DNA of 64,000 bases from an uncultured Collinsella sp. (GTDB lineage: Bacteria > Actinomycetota > Coriobacteriia > Coriobacteriales > Coriobacteriaceae). Of this stretch, positions 24,117 to 32,857 are shown piece after piece. The notes under the pieces were generated by a model that was not told where the DNA came from, did no database searches, and saw only the letters and a list, made by a program, of their open reading frames with translations. The stretch covers positions 8,771 through 72,770 of the forward strand of contig CABUPH010000012.1 of the NCBI GenBank assembly GCA_902493375.1, given 5' to 3'. Numbering within the stretch: the first letter of the stretch is position 1; each line of letters begins with the position of its first letter. The translations under genes and the position numbers were made by a program.

Positions 24117-25291
24117 GCGGCACCCACGATCGTGAGCAGCGTCTGAGCGAACTCATCTAGATCGCCCGGGTTCACGCGGTCATCGAAGGAGATGCGCAGC
24201 GAACCCAGCGCCTGCTCACGACCGATGCCCATGGCGCTGAGCACGTGGCTCGGGTCCATGCTGCCGCTCGAGCACGCCGAACCGGCCGAAACCTCAAAGC
24301 CGGCGGCATCGAGCTTGACGATGAGCTCCTCGGAGTCCATGCCGTCGACGTAGATCGACACCATGCCCGGCAGGCGATCGGCCTGTGCGTAGTCGCCCAT
24401 GGTGGCATGAATACGCGGATGGGCCGTAAGCGTGGCGTAGAGCTTGTCGGAAAGGGCTTGCAGCGTCGCACGCTCCTGGGCCACATGGGGCGCCAGCGTA
24501 CGGGCGGCAGCGGCAAAAGCCAGCTGTGTACGCAGGTCCTGCGTGCCGGCACGACGACCGGCCTCCTGTCCGCCGCCAAAGATGCGCGGGCGCAGCGGCG
24601 TGCGGCTCTTAAGGTAGAGTGCGCCAGATGCCACGGGACCACCGATCTTGTGCGCGGCAACGGTCATGGCGTCAACTCCCAGCTCGGCGGCATCGAGCGG
24701 AATGTGCAGATACCCCTGGATGGCATCGGTGTGGAACAGGGCGCCCACGGTATGCGCGGCTGCGGCAAGCTCGCGGATGGGCTGCACCACGCCGGTCTCG
24801 TTGTTGGCAACCATGATGCTCACGAGCGCCACGTCGTCGCCTAGTAGCTCGACAAGCGCGGCAGGCTCAATGTAGCCCGCGCGGCAGGGCTGCACCAGGT
24901 CGACGGAAAAGCCGGCGGCGCGCAGCAGCGGCAGGTTGTCCAAAATCGAATCGTGCTCGATGGCAGATACGATCACGCGGTTACGCTTTCGGTCGCGCTG
25001 GCGGGCGCCCTCGGCAAGACCGAGGAGCGCCAGCTGGTTGGCCTCGGTGCCGCCGTTGGTCAGGACGATCTCGGACGGGCGAACGCGTGCGCCAAAGCTA
25101 CGGGCGATTTCGCGACGGGCGACTTCCAGGCGTGCGGCGGCCTTGCGGCCAAGCGAGTGCAGCGAGTTGGGGTTGACGCCGGCAAGCTCGCTCTCGTCGT
25201 ACTCACGCTGCGCAAGGCGCGCCTCGGCGCGCATGGGCGTCGAGGCGGCATAGTCAAGATTCACGGGTATGCGGTTTTGACCTGCGGTCAT
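24113..25291 (-). CDS. Cysteine desulfurase (NifS/IscS family)
   Basis: A PLP-dependent enzyme that takes sulfur from cysteine for Fe-S clusters or tRNA thiolation. The 392-residue product has NLDYAASTP at the N-terminus, VLTNGGTEANQLAL, the PLP lysine in VAAHKIGGP, GGGQEAGRRAGTQD, and the catalytic cysteine in SAGSACSSGSMD. The catalytic loop is of the long IscS/NifS type. No iscU or thiI gene is adjacent, so its sulfur acceptor is unknown. It starts 6 nt after the rpe stop and overlaps the Nif3 gene by 4 bp. Confidence 0.93.
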   Translation of the reverse strand: MTAGQNRIPVNLDYAASTPMRAEARLAQREYDESELAGVNPNSLHSLGRKAAARLEVARREIARSFGARVRPSEIVLTNGGTEANQLALLGLAEGARQRDRKRNRVIVSAIEHDSILDNLPLLRAAGFSVDLVQPCRAGYIEPAALVELLGDDVALVSIMVANNETGVVQPIRELAAAAHTVGALFHTDAIQGYLHIPLDAAELGVDAMTVAAHKIGGPVASGALYLKSRTPLRPRIFGGGQEAGRRAGTQDLRTQLAFAAAARTLAPHVAQERATLQALSDKLYATLTAHPRIHATMGDYAQADRLPGMVSIYVDGMDSEELIVKLDAAGFEVSAGSACSSGSMDPSHVLSAMGIGREQALGSLRISFDDRVNPGDLDEFAQTLLTIVGAA

Positions 25292-25297
25292 AAGGGT

Positions 25298-25969
25298 TTA
25301 TGCCTCCTGTGCGGCCTCGTTGCCCAGCTTTTGCAGCAGCGCAACCTCGGCGGCGGGATCTTCGGACTTAAATACGGCGGAGCCGGCCACGAGCACGTTG
25401 GCGCCGGCCTTGACGACATCGGCAATGTTCTTGGAAGAAATACCGCCGTCGACCTCGATCAGGGGCGACACGCCGTGACGCTCGCACATGGCCTTGAGCT
25501 CGTGCAGTTTGGCAATGGTACCGGGAATAAAGCTCTGGCCGCCAAAGCCGGGGTTCACGCTCATGAGCAGCACCATGTCGACGACGTCGATGATGCTCTC
25601 GAGTACGCACACGGGGGTGGCGGGGTTGAGCACCACACCGGCCTTGACGCCGCGCTGCTGAAGATGCGTGAGCGTGCGGTGCAGGTGCGTGGAGGCCTCG
25701 TAGTGCACGGTGATCATATCGGCGCCGGCGTCGGCATACCAATCGACCGTCTCGTCGGGGTTTGACACCATCAGGTGCGCGTCGACCGGTACATCGGTGG
25801 AGCGCTTGACGGCCTTGAGGATGTCGACGCCAAAGGTGAGGTTGCCGGTAAAGTGACCGTCCATAACGTCGAAGTGCACGTAGTCGGCACCGGCGATCTT
25901 GTCGAGCTCGCCCTTGAGGTTGGCCATATCGGCCGAGAGGACGGACGGAGCGATTTTGATGGAACCCAT
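25298..25969 (-). CDS. rpe: Ribulose-phosphate 3-epimerase
   Basis: Interconverts ribulose-5-phosphate and xylulose-5-phosphate in the pentose phosphate pathway. The 223-residue TIM-barrel protein has the N-terminal APSVLSADMANL, the metal-site HFDVMDGHF, HLMVSNPDE, MSVNPGFGGQSF and the phosphate-binding EVDGGIS and VAGSAVF. Length is typical. It follows gpsA by 18 nt and precedes the cysteine desulfurase gene by 6 nt. Confidence 0.96.
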   Translation of the reverse strand: MGSIKIAPSVLSADMANLKGELDKIAGADYVHFDVMDGHFTGNLTFGVDILKAVKRSTDVPVDAHLMVSNPDETVDWYADAGADMITVHYEASTHLHRTLTHLQQRGVKAGVVLNPATPVCVLESIIDVVDMVLLMSVNPGFGGQSFIPGTIAKLHELKAMCERHGVSPLIEVDGGISSKNIADVVKAGANVLVAGSAVFKSEDPAAEVALLQKLGNEAAQEA

Positions 25970-25987
25970 GGTAGAAGCCTTTCTGCG

Positions 25988-26995
25988 CTAGTCGGTGAGC
26001 CCGTAGAACTCTTGGGAGGGTACGCGGTCGGTAAGAATCTCGAGCGCCCTATCCAAAGTAACACCGTTGTAGAGCGTTTGCTCCACGGCAAAGGTGAGCG
26101 GAATGTCTACGCCCAGTGAACGGGCGAGCTCGCTGACGCTGCGGGCGGCGACGGCGCCTTCCACCACCATATGCGTGCGCGTCTGGTACTCGTCGAGCGA
26201 CACGCCATGAGCGAACTCGTAGCCAAAGGTGCGGTTGCGCGAATGCTCCGAGGTACAGGTGGCAATGAGGTCGCCCATACCGGCAAGTCCCATGCAGGTC
26301 ATGGCCTGACCGCCGCGGGCGTGCACCAAACGGCTGATTTCTGCCAGGCCGCGCGTCATGATAAGGGCAAGCGTGTTGTCGCCTGCGCCCGAGCCGGCGG
26401 AAATGCCGCACACGATGGCGATGACATTTTTCATGGCGCCGCAGACCTCGACGCCTGTCATGTCCTGCGACAGGTAGATGCGGAAGGCCGTGGATAGGAG
26501 CAAGTCCTTAAAGGTTTCCCCTATCTGCGGGTCTTCGCTGGCGATGACGGCGGCAGAAAGCCCGCCGCGGCAGATCTCCTCGGCATGGTTGGGGCCCGAG
26601 AGCGCCGCCACACGACGCTCGTTGCCGATCTCGCTGGCGATGACCTCGCTCATGAGCAGGCCGGACTCGGGCTCAATGCCCTTGGTGAGGCAGAGCACTG
26701 GGGCATCGGCGGCGATAAAGGGCGCGGCCTGGTGGCACACGCTGCGCAGGTGCGTCGAAGGAACGGCAAAGATGATGGCATCGGTGCCTTCGAGTGCCTG
26801 CGCCAGATCCGTCGTGGCAACAACATTGGTCGGCAGTTCATAGTCCACTAGGTAGCGGGGGTTGCGGTGCTCGCCATTGATGCCGGTGGCCGTCTGCTCG
26901 CTGTGGGCCCACATGGTCACGCGCTCGGCTCGCGCGGCGGCAAGGCCGGCGACGGCGGTTCCCCAGGAGCCAGAGCCAATCAGCGCAACATTCAT
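25988..26995 (-). CDS. gpsA: Glycerol-3-phosphate dehydrogenase [NAD(P)+]
   Basis: GpsA reduces dihydroxyacetone phosphate to sn-glycerol-3-phosphate, the backbone for phospholipids. The 335-residue product has the Rossmann motif GSGSWGTAVAG (7-17), LTKGIEPESG, ALSGPNHAEEI, the catalytic lysine in CGAMKNVIAI, and GLAGMGDLIATCTS. It follows plsY, the next enzyme user of G3P, by 9 nt; with plsC and pgsA in the same window this groups the phosphatidic-acid pathway. Confidence 0.96.
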   Translation of the reverse strand: MNVALIGSGSWGTAVAGLAAARAERVTMWAHSEQTATGINGEHRNPRYLVDYELPTNVVATTDLAQALEGTDAIIFAVPSTHLRSVCHQAAPFIAADAPVLCLTKGIEPESGLLMSEVIASEIGNERRVAALSGPNHAEEICRGGLSAAVIASEDPQIGETFKDLLLSTAFRIYLSQDMTGVEVCGAMKNVIAIVCGISAGSGAGDNTLALIMTRGLAEISRLVHARGGQAMTCMGLAGMGDLIATCTSEHSRNRTFGYEFAHGVSLDEYQTRTHMVVEGAVAARSVSELARSLGVDIPLTFAVEQTLYNGVTLDRALEILTDRVPSQEFYGLTD

Positions 26996-27004
26996 GACTC
27001 TCTC

Positions 27005-27688
27005 CTACTTATCGTCGGGCTCGGTGACGCGCTTGGTAAACGAGAGCTTGGACTCCTTACCGGCCATGAGCTTTTGGATATTCGTGCGATGGGCCCACAC
27101 CACGGTGATGCCGATCATCGCCATGCAGAACTTGAGGCCCAGGCTGCTGTACGGAAAGACCGCGCAAACAGCGATGGGAAGACCGATGGCGGCGGCGAGC
27201 GAGCCCACCGACACATACTTGGTGATGGCGACGGCCACGATAAACATGCCCAGCAGCGACAGGCCAATAGGCCAGTACCAAGCAAGGATAACGCCCAGAC
27301 CAACCGCGATACCCTTGCCGCCATGGAAGTTGAGGTAGGGCGAGAAGATGTGGCCCCACACGGCCGCCAGGCAGATGACGCCGAGCATCCAGTCGCCGGG
27401 GGCTCCAGGCGCCATGATGCTCACAGGGAAGCCGTAGCCCACGCCCGCGATGAGCGGACGGGCGATAAGGACGCAGATGGCACCCTTAAGGCAGTCGAGC
27501 AGCAGCGTGAGCGCGGCTACCTTGGGGCCGGCTACGCGCAGGGCGTTGGTGGTGCCGATGTTGCCGGAGCCCGCCTTGCGAATGTCGGTGTGGTTGAACA
27601 CGCGGCCCAGGATCAGGCCAAACGGAATCGCTCCGATAAAGAACGAGACCACGGCGCAGATGGCGGTCAGCAGAATCGGATTATGCAT
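27005..27688 (-). CDS. plsY: Glycerol-3-phosphate acyltransferase PlsY
   Basis: PlsY transfers acyl from acyl-phosphate to glycerol-3-phosphate at the membrane. The 227-residue product has about seven membrane helices and the three PlsY motifs: SGNIGTTNALR (about 41-51), a GGKGIAV motif in NFHGGKGIAVGLG, and a final region around HRTNIQKL. The ATG at 27688 has a GAAGGAG-type site and is preferred over the ATG at 27736, which lies in der. It overlaps the der 3' end by 8 bp and leads into gpsA. Confidence 0.95.
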   Translation of the reverse strand: MHNPILLTAICAVVSFFIGAIPFGLILGRVFNHTDIRKAGSGNIGTTNALRVAGPKVAALTLLLDCLKGAICVLIARPLIAGVGYGFPVSIMAPGAPGDWMLGVICLAAVWGHIFSPYLNFHGGKGIAVGLGVILAWYWPIGLSLLGMFIVAVAITKYVSVGSLAAAIGLPIAVCAVFPYSSLGLKFCMAMIGITVVWAHRTNIQKLMAGKESKLSFTKRVTEPDDK

Positions 27689-29015
27689 CCTTTTGCTCCT
27701 TCTTCCTAAAGAAGAGTCGAATGGGCGTGCCGGCAAAGTCGAAGGTCGAGCGCATGCGGTTCTCTACATAGCGCTGGTAGGTGTCGTTGACCAGGTCGCT
27801 GTGGTTGACGAAGAACGTGAACGTCGGTGGGTTGACGCCCGTCTGGGTCACGTAGTGCATGCGCAGGCGACGCTTGCCGTCTACCACGGTGTGGCCAAAC
27901 TCGCGCAGGTCGGTGAGGAACGTGTTGAGGCGCGAGGTGCTGATCTTTTGCGAGCGCGTCTTTTCGGCGGCGTCGACCATCGCCCAGATCTTCTCGACGC
28001 TGCGGCCGGTCAGGGCAGAGATGCGCAGGTACTGGGCCCAGGGAGCCATGACGCCCAGACGGCGATCGACGGTCTCCATGCAGGCCTCGCGCTTGCGGTC
28101 ATCGTCGAGCAGGTCCCACTTGTTGAGCAGCACCACGATGGCGCAGCCGCGCTCGATGGCAAGACCCATGACCTTCTGGTCCTGCTCGGTGACGCCCACG
28201 GAGGAATCGACGACGAGCAGCGCCACGTCGGCGCGGTCGATGGCGCGCAGGCCGCGGACCATGGAGTAGTACTCGATGTTCTCGTACACGGTGCTCTTCT
28301 TGCGAATGCCCGCGGTGTCGACCATGCGGTAGTGCTTGCCGTCGCGCTCGACGACGGTATCGATGGCGTCGCGCGTCGTGCCGGCGATGTTGGACACGAT
28401 GGAGCGATCGGCGCCCAGGATGCGGTTGAACAGCGATGACTTACCGGCATTGGGGCGGCCGATGATGGCCACGTTCAGCGCATCGGGGAACTCATCGGCG
28501 ACCTCGTCCTCCTCCTCGGGCAACAGGGCCACGATGTCGTCGAGCAGGTCGCCCGTGCCGTGGCCATGCAGGGCCGAGAGCGGCGTGGGCTCGCCGATGC
28601 CGAGGGAATAGAACTCCCAGATACTGTCGTTCTCGCGATCGGGGTTGTCGAGCTTGTTCACCAGCAGAAAGACCGGCTTGTCGCAGCGCTTGAGCATGCG
28701 AGCGACCGACTCGTCCTCCTCGGTGACGCCGGTGCGGCCGTCTACCACAAATAGAATGACGGCGGCTTCCTCGGCGGCGGCGAGGGCCTGGTCGCGAATG
28801 GACGTGGCGAAGACGTCATCGCTCTTGAGCGGTTCGATGCCGCCCGTGTCGACGATGGTGAACTCGCGGCCGTTCCAATCGGCCGTGTGGTACGAGCGGT
28901 CGCGCGTGACGCCGCGGGACTCGTGGACGATGGCGTCCGAGGTCTGGGCCAGGCGGTTAACGAGCGTGGACTTGCCCACGTTGGGGCGTCCGACGACGGC
29001 GACGATAGGTTTCAT
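27681..29015 (-). CDS. der: Ribosome biogenesis GTPase Der (EngA)
   Basis: Der has two tandem GTPase domains and a KH-like domain and is needed for 50S maturation. The 444-residue product shows first domain GRPNVGKST (9-17), DTGG, NKLD; second domain GRPNAGKSS, DTAG, NKWD; and a C-terminal KH-like part ending RLFFRKKEQ. The ATG at 29015 has an AAAGGAGAG site; the frame to 29186 runs back into the DUF512 gene. It overlaps plsY by 8 bp. Confidence 0.96.
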   Translation of the reverse strand: MKPIVAVVGRPNVGKSTLVNRLAQTSDAIVHESRGVTRDRSYHTADWNGREFTIVDTGGIEPLKSDDVFATSIRDQALAAAEEAAVILFVVDGRTGVTEEDESVARMLKRCDKPVFLLVNKLDNPDRENDSIWEFYSLGIGEPTPLSALHGHGTGDLLDDIVALLPEEEDEVADEFPDALNVAIIGRPNAGKSSLFNRILGADRSIVSNIAGTTRDAIDTVVERDGKHYRMVDTAGIRKKSTVYENIEYYSMVRGLRAIDRADVALLVVDSSVGVTEQDQKVMGLAIERGCAIVVLLNKWDLLDDDRKREACMETVDRRLGVMAPWAQYLRISALTGRSVEKIWAMVDAAEKTRSQKISTSRLNTFLTDLREFGHTVVDGKRRLRMHYVTQTGVNPPTFTFFVNHSDLVNDTYQRYVENRMRSTFDFAGTPIRLFFRKKEQKDA

Positions 29016-29025
29016 CTGCTCTCCT

Positions 29026-30468
29026 TTAATGGGTAGGGTCAGTGGAAGTGTTAGAGTCGGCAGGCATAATGCCAAGGATGTGCTCCAGGGTATCGAGCAG
29101 CTCATGCGGCATGGTCGACACCACATGAACCTCCGCGCCGCGACTGGTAAGGCTTGCGAGTAAATCGTCACGATGATACTCGTCAAGCGTCATGCCGTCA
29201 GCGTTGAACATGAGCTTAGGCACAAAGAGCATAACCCCCGACAGGTCTTGGGGCAGCTGCTCCAGAATGTCACACGCGACGATGAGGCCGGTCACGTCCA
29301 CGTTGCCGCCGAAGTAGCGGTTCTTGATGGCCGTGACAGTGCCGCCGAGACCATGCGGCGACTCCACAAAGCGCGCCACGGTGTCGCGCGCGCTGGCGCC
29401 GGAGAGGCACAGAAGGCGCTGGTTGCGCTCGGCGATACCAGCGCGGACGCGGGCCAGACGCTCGGCGTCGGCGGCAAGCGCGTCGTCGGTCTCGTCCAGA
29501 TACGAGCGTATCATGCCGATGCCGTCGTAGTACTGCGGGTAGCCGTCGTAAAAGTCTGCCTCGGGCGGCTCGATGCCGGCATCCAGGTAGAACTCGTCGC
29601 TCATCTGGAAGGTGTGGCGGCCAAAGCGCTCGAAGGCACGGTCCTGGAAGGGCCTGATCATGGCGATGGTCTCGCGCGCGAGCTCAGGTTTGTCGCTGTA
29701 TGACCAGGTAAATCGGTTCTGGTGCTTGGTAAAGCCCAGCGGCACGATGCCCAGGCTCGTGATCTGCTCGTGCTCCTCGCAATAGCGCAGGGTCTTTTGA
29801 AGCTCCTCGCCGTCGTTCATGCCGGGGCACAGCACGATCTGCGCGTGAATCTCGATGCCGGCGGCCATGATGGCCTCGAGCACGTCCATACCGCGCTGGG
29901 CGTTGCGCCCCATCATGCGGCGGCGGACGTCGGGGCTCACGGCGTGGACTGACACGTTCATGGGGCTCATGTTGCGTTGGATGACGTTTTGCACGTCCTC
30001 GTCGGTGAGGTTGGTGAGTGTGACAAAGTTGCCCTGCAAAAAGCTCAGACGGTAGTCGTCATCGCGAATATAGAGCGTGGAGCGGCCGCCCTTGGGGAGC
30101 ATCGTCATAAAGCAGAACACGCAGGCGTTAACGCAGGTACGCATGCCGTCGAAGATGGGGCCATCGAACTCCAGACCCCAGTCCTCGCCGGGAAAGCGAT
30201 CGAGCTCGACGGGGGTGACGGTGCCGTCGCGCGGATCGAATACCTCCAGATCGACGGTGTCGTCGTCGGCCTCCCAGAGCCACACGATCATATCGGTCAG
30301 CTGCTCGCCGTTAACCGTGAGCACGCGCATGCCCGGCTCGATACCCACATCCCACGCGGGCGATTCGGGACGCACGTTCTTTACGAGCGCGCCCTCACCC
30401 GGCTCGGGGTCGCGGCTGCGCCCGTAATCGGCCACCTCGGTGGCGTATGCGGGTACGGTCTGGTCCAT
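29026..30468 (-). CDS. DUF512 protein with PDZ-like and radical-SAM-type domains
   Basis: The 480-residue product begins with a PDZ-like domain (VKNVRPESPAWDVGIEPGMR, about 29-48), then a radical-SAM-like region with a C-x3-C-x2-C motif (CVNACVFC, about 111-118) and the DUF512 domain (C-terminal half, with TGLIVACDILEQL and PKLMFNADGMTLD). The family is conserved in Actinobacteria and Firmicutes, often beside der, as here, but the reaction is unknown. The start ATG at 30468 lies 3 bp after the ispH stop, so the frame upstream to 30573 is not used. Confidence 0.88.
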   Translation of the reverse strand: MDQTVPAYATEVADYGRSRDPEPGEGALVKNVRPESPAWDVGIEPGMRVLTVNGEQLTDMIVWLWEADDDTVDLEVFDPRDGTVTPVELDRFPGEDWGLEFDGPIFDGMRTCVNACVFCFMTMLPKGGRSTLYIRDDDYRLSFLQGNFVTLTNLTDEDVQNVIQRNMSPMNVSVHAVSPDVRRRMMGRNAQRGMDVLEAIMAAGIEIHAQIVLCPGMNDGEELQKTLRYCEEHEQITSLGIVPLGFTKHQNRFTWSYSDKPELARETIAMIRPFQDRAFERFGRHTFQMSDEFYLDAGIEPPEADFYDGYPQYYDGIGMIRSYLDETDDALAADAERLARVRAGIAERNQRLLCLSGASARDTVARFVESPHGLGGTVTAIKNRYFGGNVDVTGLIVACDILEQLPQDLSGVMLFVPKLMFNADGMTLDEYHRDDLLASLTSRGAEVHVVSTMPHELLDTLEHILGIMPADSNTSTDPTH

Positions 30469-30470
30469 GA

Positions 30471-31370
30471 TTAGCGGCAAAGCTCCTTGATGCGCGTGAC
30501 GGCGCGTTCGATGTGTTCTTGCGGGGTGGAGGCTCCGGCGGTGATGCCGATGTGGCGTGCGTCGGTAAACCACGCGGCCTCGAGCTCGCTTGCCTCCTCG
30601 ACATGATGCGTGCGCTCGCAGGCATCGGCGCAGATCTGTGCTAAGCGGCGGGTATTGCCCGAGTTCTTTCCGCCCACGACGACCATGCAGTCGCAGCGGT
30701 TGGCAAGTGCGGCGGCGGCCTGCTGGCGCTCGCTCGTGGCGGCGCAGATCGTGTTGATCACACGCAGCTCCTGCACGCGCGGGGTGATGGAGGCCACAAC
30801 CTCGGCCAGGTTCTGCGCGGTCTGGGTGGTCTGCACAACCAGGCCCACCTTGCCCTTGAGCGGCAGCGCGTCCGCATCGGCGGCGCAGCTTACGACCTGC
30901 GCGTTATCGCCGGCGTGGCCCAGAATGCCCTCGACCTCGGGGTGGCCCGGCTCGCCCACGACGATTACGCGGTAGCCCTCGCGCACCAGGCGCTCGGCCG
31001 CCACGTGGACCTTCTTCACGTAGGGGCAAGTGGCGTCGACCACGTCGAGACCACGCTCGCGTGCGGCATCGACCACCTGCGGCACCACGCCGTGGGCACG
31101 GATGATCACGGTGCCCGACGTGGCGTCGTCCAAGGTGTCGGCCAGGCCAACGCCTGCCTCGGCAAGCTCGCGCACCACGATGGGGTTATGGATGAGCGGA
31201 CCCAGCGTGTGGACCTGAGTGCTCTCCCCTGCCTGCGGCGCGGCGGCCAGTGCCATGTCGAGCGCGCGCTGCACGCCGTAGCATGTGCCGGCGTGGGCTG
31301 CAATCTCGATGGAAGACGCGGTGGCCTGGTCGGACGCAATCGTGGCGGTGTTTGTCGCGTTCTCGCTCAT
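30471..31370 (-). CDS. ispH: 4-hydroxy-3-methylbut-2-enyl diphosphate reductase
   Basis: IspH is the last enzyme of the MEP isoprenoid pathway, with a 4Fe-4S cluster held by three cysteines. The 299-residue product shows them in AGTCYGVQRAL, DATCPYVKKVH and INTICAATSERQ, plus HTLGPLIHNP, IIRAHGV and GKNSGNTRRL. The first ~20 residues are a non-conserved extension. The ATG at 31370 sits 2 nt after the plsC stop. A DUF512 gene follows immediately. Confidence 0.96.
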   Translation of the reverse strand: MSENATNTATIASDQATASSIEIAAHAGTCYGVQRALDMALAAAPQAGESTQVHTLGPLIHNPIVVRELAEAGVGLADTLDDATSGTVIIRAHGVVPQVVDAARERGLDVVDATCPYVKKVHVAAERLVREGYRVIVVGEPGHPEVEGILGHAGDNAQVVSCAADADALPLKGKVGLVVQTTQTAQNLAEVVASITPRVQELRVINTICAATSERQQAAAALANRCDCMVVVGGKNSGNTRRLAQICADACERTHHVEEASELEAAWFTDARHIGITAGASTPQEHIERAVTRIKELCR

Positions 31371-31372
31371 GG

Positions 31373-32101
31373 CTAAAACCTGCCCGGATGCTCGGCGCAC
31401 AGCTCGTCTCGCATGGCGTAGACGCGGTTCATGGCCTCGGACTCAAACCATTCCAGGCGCTCCGTGCGCTTAAGCCCGGCCGGTGCGTCGGAAAGCGAGA
31501 CGGCCTTGCCGGCGCGGATCCAGCACTTCTTGGGACGCATGATCTTTTTGCCCGCGGGCGTGATGTCGGACCAGCCGCAGATGGCGAGCGGGTTCACAGG
31601 TGCCTTGCCCATCTGAGCGATGAGCGCAAAGCCACCGTGGACCTCGGGCTTGATTTCGCGCGAACGGATGCGCGTGCCCTCGGGGAAGATCAGGACGTCC
31701 TCACCGCGCTGCAGCGCATGCTGGGCGGCACGCAGGCACTTCATATCGGCAGTACCACGCTCCACGGGGATGCCGCCAACGCGGCTAAAGGCCCAGCGCA
31801 CAATCTTGCTCTTGGCGAACTCGGACTTAAAGATGGGACGAATGCGGCGGCCCCCAAAGAACAGCGCCGTCTCCACGGCCAAGAGCTCGGCCATCGAGGT
31901 GTGGTTGCAGATGACCACGCTTCCTCGGCCGTCCTGGCGCTCAAACAGCAGATCGGCATCCTCGACCTTCCAACGCCACATGAGCTTGGAGAAGGCCCAA
32001 AGGATTGCCATGACCACGAAAACGGTGCCGCGGATGAGCGCTGGGAACTCTGCATAAGGAGCGTTGTAATAATCCTCGGGCGTCTGCTTAAACAGGCGCA
32101 T
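31373..32101 (-). CDS. plsC: 1-acyl-sn-glycerol-3-phosphate acyltransferase
   Basis: Adds the second acyl chain to make phosphatidic acid. The 242-residue product has one N-terminal hydrophobic helix (about 23-40), the catalytic block NHTSMAE (NH-x4-E in place of the usual NHx4D) and the FPEGTR motif. The Asp-to-Glu change in the catalytic motif is worth noting, though E occurs in some members. It lies between cmk and ispH with gaps of 2-3 nt, in the same run as plsY and gpsA. Confidence 0.9.
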   Translation of the reverse strand: MRLFKQTPEDYYNAPYAEFPALIRGTVFVVMAILWAFSKLMWRWKVEDADLLFERQDGRGSVVICNHTSMAELLAVETALFFGGRRIRPIFKSEFAKSKIVRWAFSRVGGIPVERGTADMKCLRAAQHALQRGEDVLIFPEGTRIRSREIKPEVHGGFALIAQMGKAPVNPLAICGWSDITPAGKKIMRPKKCWIRAGKAVSLSDAPAGLKRTERLEWFESEAMNRVYAMRDELCAEHPGRF

Positions 32102-32104
32102 GGG

Positions 32105-32791
32105 CTACCTCCTCTGGTTGATGAGGTCCTCGATTATCGAGACGACCTGATCGATGGTGTGGGCGGTGGAGTCGACGTGCACGGCGTCCTCGGCGGGCAC
32201 GAGCGGGGCAACCTCGCGGCTGCTGTCGAGCTTGTCGCGCTGCTTAAGGGCGTCGAGGGTCTCGTCGACCTCGGCCTCGAGCTGCTCGGACGTGAGCGGC
32301 TGGGCGTTGTTTTGGTGACGCTGCAGCACGCGGCGGCGGGCGCGCTCGCGCGGGTCGGCGGTCAGGAAGACCTTGACCTGCGCGTTAGGGAACACGACGG
32401 TTCCGATGTCGCGACCCTCGGCCACGATATCGCGGTCCTCGGCGGCGCGGCGCTGGTGGATGAGCATGGCGGCTCGCACGCCCGGGTAGGCCGAGACCTT
32501 AGATACGTTGGCGTCGACCTGCGGGGTACGAATGGCAGCCGAAGCGTCCTGGCCGTCGATGGTCAGGCGCGTGTCCTCGCCGGTGCCGTTGGTAAAGCGA
32601 ATCTCGATCTGCTCGGCGAGGGCGTCGATGGCCGCCTCGTTATCCAGGTCGATGCCGCGATCGAGCGCGGCGAAGGTGACGGCGCGATACATGGCGCCCG
32701 TGTCGAGCTTGTTAAAGCCCAGCTGGCGGGCGATCTCCTTGGCGATGGTGGACTTGCCGGAACCGGCGGGGCCGTCGATAGCGACGATCAT
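32105..32791 (-). CDS. cmk: Cytidylate kinase
   Basis: Phosphorylates CMP and dCMP. The 228-residue product has the P-loop GPAGSGKST (6-14), the conserved LDTGAMYRAVT, GRDIGTVVFPNA, and the lid LTADPRERARRR. Pairing of cmk with plsC, der and ispH is a common Gram-positive arrangement. plsC starts 3 nt downstream; the rluB gene ends 66 nt upstream, without an obvious terminator. Confidence 0.96.
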   Translation of the reverse strand: MIVAIDGPAGSGKSTIAKEIARQLGFNKLDTGAMYRAVTFAALDRGIDLDNEAAIDALAEQIEIRFTNGTGEDTRLTIDGQDASAAIRTPQVDANVSKVSAYPGVRAAMLIHQRRAAEDRDIVAEGRDIGTVVFPNAQVKVFLTADPRERARRRVLQRHQNNAQPLTSEQLEAEVDETLDALKQRDKLDSSREVAPLVPAEDAVHVDSTAHTIDQVVSIIEDLINQRR

Positions 32792-32857
32792 GCAATGCTT
32801 CCTTTCGATGGTTGACGTGCTGGTATGGTTTGCGGGCGTTGGGGCGCGGCGGGTTGC

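Noticed and set aside
26867..27709. 280-codon plus-strand ORF over gpsA and plsY
   Set aside because: Antisense of two certain genes, rich in His/Asp/Gly as expected for a shadow.
31250..32815. 521-codon plus-strand ORF over ispH, plsC and cmk
   Set aside because: Spans three well-supported minus-strand genes and has shadow composition.
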